This document shows positions 34,645 to 42,077 of a stretch of DNA of 46,347 nt, in pieces; the first letter of the stretch is position 1, and each line of letters opens with the position of its first letter. The notes under the pieces were generated by a model. The model did no database searches, was not told where the DNA came from, and saw nothing but the letters and a program-made list of their open reading frames with translations. Source of the DNA: Propionispira raffinosivorans DSM 20765 (GTDB taxonomy: Bacteria; Bacillota; Negativicutes; Selenomonadales; Selenomonadaceae); assembly GCF_000381065.1 (NCBI RefSeq), contig NZ_KB905865.1, forward strand, positions 9,891-56,237. The letters are read 5' to 3'. The translations under genes and the position numbers were made by a program.

Positions 34645-36033
34645 CTATTTTAATTTTTTACGTAAATAATTCATATAGTCTGCTTTTGTTATAAGGCCGT
34701 AAAATTTATCATCTTTAAGAACGAGAACCAGTAAGTCTTTTTTTAACAAAGCAACGACCTTATTCAAATCATCTTCAATCGATACAGTAATAACATCCCG
34801 TGACATATATTCATTTACAAGTTTGTTGAAATTTTGTTCGTCACCATGCTGTACGGCCGTGAGCAAATCCCATTCGTCAATAATTCCAAGGATCGCATCC
34901 TCTTGGACAACAGGCAACTGTGAAATTTCAAACATTTGCATTTTAGAATAAGCTGACAATAACGTATCGTCGGGTTTCACGGTAATAACAGCTCGATCCG
35001 AATACTGACGTGTAACCAAATCCGCTAAATTATTTTTCTTTTCCTGTTTAATCAAACCTTGATCTATCATCCAATAATCGTTAAACATCTTGCTCAAGTA
35101 CTTATTTCCACTATCACAAACAAAAGTAACAATATTTTTCGGCGTTGTTTGTTCCTGCGCATATTTTACAGCTGCGCTGATAAGCGTACCGCTCGAAGAA
35201 CCAGCCAAAATCCCCTCTTTTTTCAATAAAGTCCGCGCCGCGGCGAAACTTTCCTCATCCGTGATGGAATATGCTTTTTTTATTAATGTCAAATCAAATT
35301 GACTAGGAATAAAATCTTCACCGATTCCTTCAACAAACCAGCTTCCAGCTGTTCCTATCGTATTATTTTTTACATAATCTGCTAAAACAGAACCAGCAGG
35401 ATCGCCTAGAACTATTTCTAAATCTGGCTTAACACGCTTAAAATAATTTGTTAACCCTTTTAAAGTTCCAGCGGATCCAACCCCGACAACCAATGCGTCA
35501 AGCTGGTGATCTGTCTGCTCCCAAATTTCTGGTGCCGTAGTTCGCTCATGTGCAGCTGGATTTGCCGAATTATTAAATTGATTTATAAAAAACGCATGCG
35601 GCGTTTCTTCAGCAATTCTTTGGGCATAATCTTGATAATATTCAGGATGACCTTTTTCCACATCAGATCGAGTAAGAATAATTTCAACCCCCATCGCTTT
35701 GAGATGGTTTATTTTTTCTACACTCATTTTATCAGGAATTACAAGAATCAATTTGTAACCTTTGGTAATTGCCGCTAAAGCTAAACCAATTCCCGTGTTA
35801 CCAGCTGTGGCCTCCACTAAAGTATCTCCCGCTTTAATTTTCCCGTCTTTTTCGGCCTGTTCTACCATAGATAAACCAACCCGGTCTTTAATGGATCCTC
35901 CTGGATTTTGACATTCCAATTTTAAAAACAAACGACTTTTACCTGTATCAAAACAGGTAACTTCTACCAAAGGTGTATTGCCAATTAAATCTATGGTATG
36001 TTTTGCCTGAAATAGAGAATTTATTTGTGTCAT
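34645..36033 (-). CDS. Cystathionine beta-synthase with CBS domain pair
   Basis: A 462-residue protein. The fold-II PLP domain (about 1-320) has K49 in GGSIKDRVG, EATAGNTGIGLA and the GSAGT phosphate loop; VEGIGEDFIPSQ is typical of CBS rather than cysteine synthase. The C-terminal 120 residues form two CBS motifs, which could bind an adenosyl ligand such as SAM. It joins homocysteine and serine (or O-acetylserine) into cystathionine. It heads a two-gene unit with its own promoter and attenuator-type leader. Confidence 0.9.
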   Translation of the reverse strand: MTQINSLFQAKHTIDLIGNTPLVEVTCFDTGKSRLFLKLECQNPGGSIKDRVGLSMVEQAEKDGKIKAGDTLVEATAGNTGIGLALAAITKGYKLILVIPDKMSVEKINHLKAMGVEIILTRSDVEKGHPEYYQDYAQRIAEETPHAFFINQFNNSANPAAHERTTAPEIWEQTDHQLDALVVGVGSAGTLKGLTNYFKRVKPDLEIVLGDPAGSVLADYVKNNTIGTAGSWFVEGIGEDFIPSQFDLTLIKKAYSITDEESFAAARTLLKKEGILAGSSSGTLISAAVKYAQEQTTPKNIVTFVCDSGNKYLSKMFNDYWMIDQGLIKQEKKNNLADLVTRQYSDRAVITVKPDDTLLSAYSKMQMFEISQLPVVQEDAILGIIDEWDLLTAVQHGDEQNFNKLVNEYMSRDVITVSIEDDLNKVVALLKKDLLVLVLKDDKFYGLITKADYMNYLRKKLK

Positions 36034-36124
36034 AACGTTTTTCCCCCTTTCAACATCATCAGTAAACAGTTGGTCTCAATTTAAGTTAACATCACGCAAT
36101 GTCTTCAACTATGTAAAAATAGAA

Positions 36125-36180
36125 CAAAAAAAGCCTATTAACTGTATCACACACTTTCATGCGACACAGCTAATAGGCTT
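36125..36180 (-). terminator. Leader terminator of the CBS-CGL unit
   Basis: AAGCCTATTA (36131-36140 and complement at 36171-36180) forms a perfect 10-bp outer stem, extended by CTGT/ACAG. On the minus strand seven T residues follow. It is about 90 bases before the CBS start codon and downstream of the promoter, so it is an attenuator and not an operon end. Confidence 0.85.
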
Positions 36181-36197
36181 TAGCATTCTAATCACCT
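36175..36197 (-). promoter_or_regulatory. Shared antiterminator-like hairpin, copy in CBS leader
   Basis: Minus strand: outer stem AGG/CCT, internal loop TGA opposite AG, inner stem TTAG/CTAA, loop AATG. Both stems differ in base from the other copies but stay fully paired, while TGA and AG are unchanged. The 3' half is part of the terminator 5' arm. Confidence 0.7.
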
Positions 36198-36302
36198 AGT
36201 CTACAGGCTCTATTTTTGCCATAATGCCTACAAAAATATTACTTGTAATATTTTAATAACATTCTTTTCGTATATGTTTACCTAATGAATAGTATAGATA
36301 TT

Positions 36303-36330
36303 ATAATATCATAGATTTATAATTTGTCAA
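36303..36330 (-). promoter_or_regulatory. Promoter of the CBS-CGL unit
   Basis: Minus strand TTGACA (36325-36330) with TATTAT (36303-36308) at 16 bases, or TATAAT (36300-36305) at 19. It lies about 270 bases before the CBS start, leaving room for the leader. Confidence 0.65.
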
Positions 36331-36361
36331 TGCGATTTCACGCTGGAATAATCATTGTGTG

Positions 36362-36422
36362 ATCGATATATGATAATGTCTTACTATACCGTTTTTGATT
36401 ATGTCCCAAGTTCCATAATACA
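36362..36422 (-). promoter_or_regulatory. 60-base block shared with 28005-28067
   Basis: It starts with the identical ATCGATATATGATA on the plus strand and stays alignable for about 60 bases. It lies 32 bases upstream of the CBS promoter -35 box. The 36352-36576 stretch is open in one frame but shows no ribosome binding site, and this block explains part of it better than a gene does. Confidence 0.5.
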
Positions 36423-36502
36423 CAGAGATTTCTTCTTTTTTGCTATCCCAATATTTATTATAGAAAAAATGGCAGAAATTTTTTTCTAATAACATTCTCT
36501 TA

Positions 36503-36524
36503 TTTTCAGTTTTTCTGATCAACT
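36503..36524 (-). promoter_or_regulatory. Degenerate copy of the shared leader hairpin
   Basis: Minus strand AGT, TGA, TCAG, five A and CTGA are present, but the expected AG plus GCT on the 3' side is replaced by AAAT, and no terminator follows. It lies 36 bases after the M20 stop, ahead of the CBS promoter. Probably a decayed leader. Confidence 0.45.
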
Positions 36525-36559
36525 GTATTACAACGATCTTTTTTGCCGTGCTGTAAGTC

Positions 36560-37741
36560 TTAAACACTATTATCATTCGTTAATGTAAGTGCTGACTGAA
36601 TAAATACTTTCATACCATACAGCAAAGACTCTTCGTCAATATCAAACTGGGAATTGTGATTAGAATATATCAATCCTTTTTCACTATTCGATGCTCCAAT
36701 AAAAACAAAGCAGCCTGGAGCTTTTTGTAAGTACGCAGAAAAATCTTCACTTGCCATGCGTTTGGGAAATACTACAACATTTTCGGCGTTAACCACGTTT
36801 CTACCAATTTTCCTCAGCGTGCCAACCAGCCCAGGATCATTGATAACTGCGGAATAACCTTGATGATAGTCAAATTCGAAAGAAGCACCATGTGCCTGTG
36901 TTATACCTTTGACAATTCGTTCTATAAGCAATGGTATATTTTCACGAACTGTTACGCCAAAACTACGAACAGTTCCTCCTAACCGAACTGTCTGTGGAAT
37001 GATACTATAAGAGGTTCCTCCCTGAAAAATCGTGACAGATATAACAGCTGCTTCAAGTGCACTGGTATTGCGTGAAATAATTTGCTGCAGATTAACTACA
37101 ACCTCAGATGCGATAATTACAGGATCAACAGTCGTTTCAGGGCGTGAGCCATGCCCACCACGACCCTTAATCAAAAGATCGAATGTATCTGTATTCGCTA
37201 AAACAGTCCCTTCTGTCAAGCCAATTTTTCCTACCGGCAGATCATTGGTAAGATGCAGCCCAATAATTGCATTGATTCCATCAAGTGCACCAGATGCAAC
37301 TATTTCACGAGCGCCTCCAGGCTGTTGTTCCTCCGCGTGTTGAAAAATAAATCGAATTTCACCGTGTATCTGTTCCTGTAACTGTATAAGAACTTTTGCG
37401 GCTCCCAAAAGCATCGCTGCATGTCCATCGTGACCGCAAGCATGCATGATTCCTTCTTTTTGTGACCTGTATTCCACTTGATTTTCTTCCGTGATTGGTA
37501 AAGCGTCAATATCAGCACGCAATGCAATTATTTTTCCTGGCAACCGCCCTTTTAAGCTAGCTACAACACTGGTCTTTGTCGGTTTTGACACAGACACATA
37601 ACCAAAAGACTGTAACCGATCAAAAATAAATTTTGCTGTCTTCTCTTCTTGAAAAGATAACTCAGGAAAGCGATGAAAATGTCTCCGCCATTTTCGAACT
37701 TCTTGCTCTATACCATTTATAAGATAATCAATATTTTCCAT
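36560..37741 (-). CDS. M20D amidohydrolase (N-acyl-L-amino acid amidohydrolase/hippurate hydrolase type)
   Basis: A 393-residue di-metal amidohydrolase: HACGHDGHAAMLLGAA with the metal-binding Cys and His, the catalytic FQHAEEQQPGGA, and the lid-domain GRGGHGSRPE. This is the same class as B. subtilis YtnL/YxeP, which deacetylate N-acetyl-S-substituted cysteines, and as hippurate hydrolases. It is last in the unit after the SsuABC-type transporter (23 bases), so its substrate may be an N-acyl compound imported by that system or made by the GNAT enzyme. Confidence 0.87.
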   Translation of the reverse strand: MENIDYLINGIEQEVRKWRRHFHRFPELSFQEEKTAKFIFDRLQSFGYVSVSKPTKTSVVASLKGRLPGKIIALRADIDALPITEENQVEYRSQKEGIMHACGHDGHAAMLLGAAKVLIQLQEQIHGEIRFIFQHAEEQQPGGAREIVASGALDGINAIIGLHLTNDLPVGKIGLTEGTVLANTDTFDLLIKGRGGHGSRPETTVDPVIIASEVVVNLQQIISRNTSALEAAVISVTIFQGGTSYSIIPQTVRLGGTVRSFGVTVRENIPLLIERIVKGITQAHGASFEFDYHQGYSAVINDPGLVGTLRKIGRNVVNAENVVVFPKRMASEDFSAYLQKAPGCFVFIGASNSEKGLIYSNHNSQFDIDEESLLYGMKVFIQSALTLTNDNSV

Positions 37742-37764
37742 TGCACTGCCCTCTTTCTAAAAAG

Positions 37765-38538
37765 TCATAACTTTTGCCATTTTAAAAACACATTTTTCTC
37801 CAAAAAATTAACAAAAGCCACAAAAAACTGTGAAAGAATCGTCACTACGATAATGACAACAAACATGCGCGGGGTATTATACAATGCTGTAGATTCTTGC
37901 AAAAGATATCCAAGGCCTGCCTTTGACGCCGTTATTTCTGCAAAAATAACACCTGTCAGCCCCGTCGTCGCAGTAATCCGCAAACCCGTTATAATAGATG
38001 GCATCGCTGCCGGAATAAGCAATTTAAATACCGTCTGACTTTTTGTAGCACCAAAAACTTTCGCTACCTTAAGAAAATTAATATTGGTCTGCTTTGCACC
38101 ATTACGTGTATTAAAAAAAATCACAAAAAAGGTGAACAAAAAAACTAACACCATTTTGCTCAACAGTCCTATACCAAACCAAATGATCAACAAAGGTATC
38201 ACAGCTACCTTTGGCACAGCCATTACCGCAGAAAAGAAAGGTGTAAAAAACTGATCAATCCACGGAAAAGCAACAAAAACTACTCCCAATAAAACACCAG
38301 CAGCAACCGCGACGGCATATCCGGCAAAAAATTCTTCAACAGTAATAATCATATGCGGCCAAAGAACATTTTGCGCAATCATATTATAAAACTCTATTGC
38401 CACGTCGCTTGGCGCAGCAAGAAACATTTTATTGATTTTTCCAGCTTTCACTGCATATTCTGCAAGACCCAATACTGACAAAAGAAATATTAGCTGTCCA
38501 CTATATAATCCGATGATTTTCGCACGCTTATTTTTCAT
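37765..38538 (-). CDS. ABC transporter permease, SsuC/TauC/NrtB type
   Basis: A 257-residue permease with about six hydrophobic helices and the binding-protein-dependent EAA loop AKVFGATKSQTVFKLLIPAAMPSI (in part) followed by GLRITATTGLTGVI. It belongs to the nitrate/sulfonate/taurine group. It lies 31 bases after the ATPase gene. Together with 38570 and 39391 it forms a complete importer for an organosulfonate or similar anion; substrate inferred from context. Confidence 0.9.
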   Translation of the reverse strand: MKNKRAKIIGLYSGQLIFLLSVLGLAEYAVKAGKINKMFLAAPSDVAIEFYNMIAQNVLWPHMIITVEEFFAGYAVAVAAGVLLGVVFVAFPWIDQFFTPFFSAVMAVPKVAVIPLLIIWFGIGLLSKMVLVFLFTFFVIFFNTRNGAKQTNINFLKVAKVFGATKSQTVFKLLIPAAMPSIITGLRITATTGLTGVIFAEITASKAGLGYLLQESTALYNTPRMFVVIIVVTILSQFFVAFVNFLEKNVFLKWQKL

Positions 38539-38569
38539 GAGAAACCTCCTCGCACTATTTTATTAAGAG

Positions 38570-39352
38570 TCAAATATAAGCTCTTATATCTTCACGATCT
38601 GAACTGATTTCATTCAATCTCTGCTGAATCTTTTCAATTAATGCCAATTGCGCTGCATCAGTCCGTCTGCGCGGACGATCTTCTTCAATTTCATAAATAT
38701 TGCTGATACGACCCGGACGTGGTGAAAGCAATACCACCCGTGTCCCCAAATAAACCGCTTCAGCAACATCATGTGTAATAAAAATCATCGTTTTATTCTC
38801 TCGCCGCCACAAATCGACAATTTCATCCTGAAGCGTCTGGCGCGTTAGATAATCCAACGCGCCAAGCGGTTCATCCATCAACAAAACTTCCGGATCATTC
38901 ACCATCGTCCGGGCTAATCCAACCCTTTGGCGCATTCCTCCAGAAAGCTGTTGCGGATAACGATCTTCAAATCCAGTCAAGTTCATCATTTTTATATATT
39001 TATCGACTAAAATTTTTTTATCCGCTTTGCTGCGTCTATTGATTTCTAGACCAAATTCAATATTCCGTCGAACCGTACGCCACGGAAATAGCGAGGAATC
39101 CTGAAAAACAACACCAATATTTTTACTTGGTCCGGTTACTTCCTTTCCATCAAGAAAAATGTGACCACTTGTTTGTTTTAAAAGTCCGGAAATAATTTCA
39201 AGCAAAGTACTTTTACCACAACCACTGGCTCCCAAAACAGAGATGAATTCACCTTCTTCAATATTGAGATGAATATCTTTCAAAGCCTGCGTATTTGTTC
39301 CCGTTCCATCCGTGTAGATCATATTAATATGCTGCAGAGATATCTTTGCCAT
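38570..39352 (-). CDS. ABC transporter ATP-binding protein, SsuB/TauB type
   Basis: A 260-residue ABC ATPase: Walker A GASGCGKST, FQDSSLFPWRTV at the Q-loop (a hallmark of the sulfonate/taurine/nitrate class), LSGGMRQRVGLART, LLMDEPLGALD and ITHDVAEAV. The ATG at 39352 has AAAGGA ten bases upstream; an earlier in-frame start is weaker. It couples to the permease at 37765. Confidence 0.9.
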   Translation of the reverse strand: MAKISLQHINMIYTDGTGTNTQALKDIHLNIEEGEFISVLGASGCGKSTLLEIISGLLKQTSGHIFLDGKEVTGPSKNIGVVFQDSSLFPWRTVRRNIEFGLEINRRSKADKKILVDKYIKMMNLTGFEDRYPQQLSGGMRQRVGLARTMVNDPEVLLMDEPLGALDYLTRQTLQDEIVDLWRRENKTMIFITHDVAEAVYLGTRVVLLSPRPGRISNIYEIEEDRPRRRTDAAQLALIEKIQQRLNEISSDREDIRAYI

Positions 39353-39390
39353 AATCACCAAATCCTTTAACGTTTCTTTGCATAGCAAAA

Positions 39391-40407
39391 TTACTTATTA
39401 TACGTGTAGCTTTCCGGCAAAAAGCTGGAATCGATTTTCTGACTGATATCAACATAGTTTTGCTGAAATTTCCATTTCATTTGCAATTCCTGTGTAGCTT
39501 TTATATTATCGAGATTGATTTTCAAATCATTGTCCCATACTTCGAATTCACTATGCACAGCTTTGCGCATAGTTTCTTCCGGTACGTTATACTTTTTTGC
39601 TGCAAAAGCAATAAATTCATCTACATGATTTTTTGCATATACATAACTATTATAATAGCCTTGTAAAAATCTTCTTACAGCCTCAGGATTTTTTTCTTTA
39701 AATGTATTACTGGTTAAAATCAACCCTGTATGAAACTTCGGAACGACTTTCCATCCCGTTGTCAAAGTATGCCCTATACCGGCCTCTTCTGCTTTTGTCG
39801 CATATGGCTGGGTTACAATAATAGCACTGGACTGATTATTTTCTAGATTAGCATACGCAACCTGTGTTTCCGTTGCAATAAGTTCTACATCTTTATCCGG
39901 ATCTAGACCATTTTGCTGAAGCCATTCCCTAATGGTAAGTTCCTGTCCACTGCGTGCCGTCCCGCTGCTAATTTTTTTTCCCTTCAAATCTGCCACATTA
40001 TGAATATCATTTCCCACAACAATATGCCATGCTCCCTTGGTTCTCCACATACTCGATACCGGGGTAACCGGCGCACCGTTACTCAAGGCAACGATCGACT
40101 GCGATGTATTATAGTCAGCCATATCAATGGAATCAGAAATCAATGCTGCAACCTTATCCGTGATATTCGTCATTTCCAGTTCAACGCCAGCGTCTTTAAA
40201 AATTCCCTTTTCAACCCCAAACAAAACACCGGTACTTGCCATCGTATTATACGGTGAAAAACGAATTTTTATCAATTGTCCATCAGAACCTGTATTTGCT
40301 GTGTTTTCTTCCGATGCCGCCTGCTGCGTTCCTGAACAACCACTTAAAGAAATCGCCAATGCTGTAATTCCAAGTAACGTAATGATGAGTTTTTTAAAGT
40401 TCCTCAT
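39391..40407 (-). CDS. ABC transporter substrate-binding lipoprotein, SsuA/NMT1 type
   Basis: A 338-residue lipoprotein with signal peptide and lipobox ISLSGC (C24). The domain is of the NMT1/THI5/SsuA fold: FSPYNTMASTGVLFGVEKGIF (in part), then the NGAPVTPVSS and KGKKISSGTARSGQE anion-site region. ATG 40407 has AAGGAG nine bases upstream. Sulfonates, taurine, nitrate or pyrimidine-like ligands are possible in this family; sulfur neighbours favour an organosulfur acid. Confidence 0.85.
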   Translation of the reverse strand: MRNFKKLIITLLGITALAISLSGCSGTQQAASEENTANTGSDGQLIKIRFSPYNTMASTGVLFGVEKGIFKDAGVELEMTNITDKVAALISDSIDMADYNTSQSIVALSNGAPVTPVSSMWRTKGAWHIVVGNDIHNVADLKGKKISSGTARSGQELTIREWLQQNGLDPDKDVELIATETQVAYANLENNQSSAIIVTQPYATKAEEAGIGHTLTTGWKVVPKFHTGLILTSNTFKEKNPEAVRRFLQGYYNSYVYAKNHVDEFIAFAAKKYNVPEETMRKAVHSEFEVWDNDLKINLDNIKATQELQMKWKFQQNYVDISQKIDSSFLPESYTYNK

Positions 40408-40482
40408 TGAAAATTTCTCCTTTTTCATTTTATCCGATGCCTCCACTTTAGCCACACCAAACAACAACTTGTCTGCCTGTGG

Positions 40483-40884
40483 CTAAGATGGCTCTGCAAA
40501 AACATACAGTTTAATTCGCCGAAAAGCTTTCCCCGACCGAAATCCACCACCGAGTGTATTTCCCCCAGCAATTGCACAAGACATATGAATGTGCGCAAAC
40601 AAAGGCGATGTCTTCTGATCATCAAGAAACAATTCATCCAACGGTGCTAACTGCCGCAAATAAATATCCCCTGAAAAACTTGTTATTTCGGCCGGACCTT
40701 TGCAATTTGTCAAAACAAGCTGTGGTGGAATATCAAAACTTGCAGGAGCTGCCAGCAAAACATCTTTAATCGAGCCAACCGCACCACTTATATAAACATG
40801 TTGCAGTCTGGATTCCAACATATATTGATCCAAACACATCCTTATCTCTTCATCACGTTCAATAATCCATTCATATATTACCAT
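40483..40884 (-). CDS. PPC (DUF296) domain protein
   Basis: A 133-residue single-domain protein. The C-terminal HIHMSCAIAGG then NTLGGGF and a hydrophobic KLYVFA strand match the PPC/DUF296 fold, trimeric bacterial proteins of unknown function with a conserved His-x-His near a putative metal or ligand site. GGGGAG lies 12 bases before the ATG, rather far. It sits between a DapA-like aldolase and the SsuABC-type transporter, so a role with an imported small molecule is possible, but no reaction is known for the family. Confidence 0.7.
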   Translation of the reverse strand: MVIYEWIIERDEEIRMCLDQYMLESRLQHVYISGAVGSIKDVLLAAPASFDIPPQLVLTNCKGPAEITSFSGDIYLRQLAPLDELFLDDQKTSPLFAHIHMSCAIAGGNTLGGGFRSGKAFRRIKLYVFAEPS

Positions 40885-40908
40885 GTTGCTATTTTGCTCC
40901 CCTTAAAA

Positions 40909-41823
40909 TTAATTTACACGATATTTATCAATCACACCCAGATCCGTCATAATCTGTCTGAGGTCTTCTTTATATTCCACTTCGAGATCAGGATATGGTC
41001 TGCGAATCCCCCCTAAAGGCAAGCCCAACAACTCATAAGCTGCTTTAATAACAATCGGATTAGAAAACCAGTATAAAGCTTTTAATAGCGGATAATATTT
41101 GAAATAAGTATTACGGCTTTCTTCTACTTTTTCAATACTGTCCCAGGGACGTGAAATCAGCGCCATCTCTTCTGGAATAATATTTCCCCCAATATTCGCT
41201 GTCCCATTACCACCAACTGCCAGCGTAGGTAACACAATCGAGTAACCCGGAGCATCACAGCAAAGAATATTCAGTTTGTCCCCCACCTGTCGTTTCACTT
41301 CAACGAGATGAGCAACACTCGGCACAGCTTCCTTATCGACAATAAAGTTTGGCATTTCTTTCGCAAGCGTTACCAGCGTGTCCACCTCCAGCTCCACGCC
41401 TAAACGGCTTGGATTATTGTAAACGCCAACCGGTACGGATACCGCACGCATGCATGCACGCAAATGCTCCAAAATAGCACTTTGCGGCGGTAAAAGGTAA
41501 GGAGGCGCTGTAAATATCAGTCCATCAGCTCCTTCATTTTCCGCAAACTTTGCAAACTGTACCGCATCCTTTGTCAATGTATACGAAGCGTTAAAAAAAA
41601 CAGGAATACGCCCTTTGGTAAGTTTAATTACCTTCTTAACAATCGTTTCTCTCTCTTCCGGTGTCAGAAGCGTTACTTCACCAGCCGACCCCATAACAAA
41701 AAGTTCGGATGTGCCATATTCAATCTGACGATCAATAATTTCCTTAAACACCCCAAAATCGATTTTCCCATTTTTGTCGTACGGTGTCGGCAATGCTACC
41801 CAAGAACCTGTTGGTTTAAACAT
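40909..41823 (-). CDS. DapA/NanA-family class I aldolase
   Basis: A 304-residue TIM-barrel lyase of the dihydrodipicolinate synthase/N-acetylneuraminate lyase family. K164 (IVDKEAV) is the Schiff-base lysine and Y135 (GVYNNPSR) the proton-relay tyrosine. The usual GTTGE pyruvate-carboxylate motif is GSAGE (45-49), which argues against true DapA and for another 2-oxoacid aldolase or hydratase. AAGGAG lies nine bases before ATG 41823; an ATG abutting that site was rejected. It is the first gene of the island, behind an attenuator-type leader and a divergent LysR gene. Confidence 0.85.
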   Translation of the reverse strand: MFKPTGSWVALPTPYDKNGKIDFGVFKEIIDRQIEYGTSELFVMGSAGEVTLLTPEERETIVKKVIKLTKGRIPVFFNASYTLTKDAVQFAKFAENEGADGLIFTAPPYLLPPQSAILEHLRACMRAVSVPVGVYNNPSRLGVELEVDTLVTLAKEMPNFIVDKEAVPSVAHLVEVKRQVGDKLNILCCDAPGYSIVLPTLAVGGNGTANIGGNIIPEEMALISRPWDSIEKVEESRNTYFKYYPLLKALYWFSNPIVIKAAYELLGLPLGGIRRPYPDLEVEYKEDLRQIMTDLGVIDKYRVN

Positions 41824-41842
41824 ACTATCCATCTCCTTAAAT

Positions 41843-41902
41843 AAATAAAAAAACTGAAAGCTAAAAGAGTGGTAGTCGTACCCACATCTTTCAGCCTTCA
41901 GT
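41843..41902 (-). terminator. Leader terminator of the aldolase/PPC/ssu unit
   Basis: Minus strand ACTGAA, GCT, AAAGA and GTGG pair in order with CCAC, TCTTT, AGC and TTCAGT, followed by seven T residues. No minus-strand gene lies upstream, so it can only serve as an attenuator for the aldolase gene. Its 5' arm overlaps the hairpin at 41893-41916. Confidence 0.85.
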
Positions 41903-41916
41903 TTTTCTGATCAGCT
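41893..41916 (-). promoter_or_regulatory. Shared antiterminator-like hairpin, copy in aldolase leader
   Basis: Minus strand: outer stem AGC/GCT, internal loop TGA opposite AG, inner stem TCAG/CTGA, loop of five A. The 3' half CTGA-AG-GCT is also the first arm of the terminator. Type copy of the motif in this window. Confidence 0.75.
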
Positions 41917-41932
41917 TACATTTTATGTTATA

Positions 41933-42011
41933 AGAATACTTGAAAATCTACCTCATGTCCAATGCAAATTATCAATATCCTTATGCATTAGCCTCATTAG
42001 CAGAAGCTAAT
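41933..42011. promoter_or_regulatory. Divergent LysR/aldolase control region
   Basis: A palindrome ATTAGC-AGAA-GCTAAT at 41996-42011, with a further ATTAGC half-site about ten bases to its left (GCATTAGCC), looks like a LysR-type operator. A weak minus-strand promoter can be drawn, TGGACA (41956-41961) and TATTCT (41933-41938), 17 apart, with the palindrome about 35 bases upstream of it, the usual activator position. Confidence 0.55.
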
Positions 42012-42077
42012 GTAGCATAAATTTTTCATTTCGTCTATAATAAAGATACAATAAAATTTATATTTTAGGAGCTTGCT

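Noticed and set aside
33394..36197. S-box (SAM-I) or T-box identity for the sulfur leaders
   Set aside because: None of the leaders shows the S-box core or the T-box antiterminator sequence; they share only the small TGA/AG hairpin.
36352..36576. 74-codon open frame between the M20 and CBS genes
   Set aside because: It overlaps the M20 end, lacks a ribosome binding site, and is better explained by the degenerate hairpin and the repeated 60-base block.
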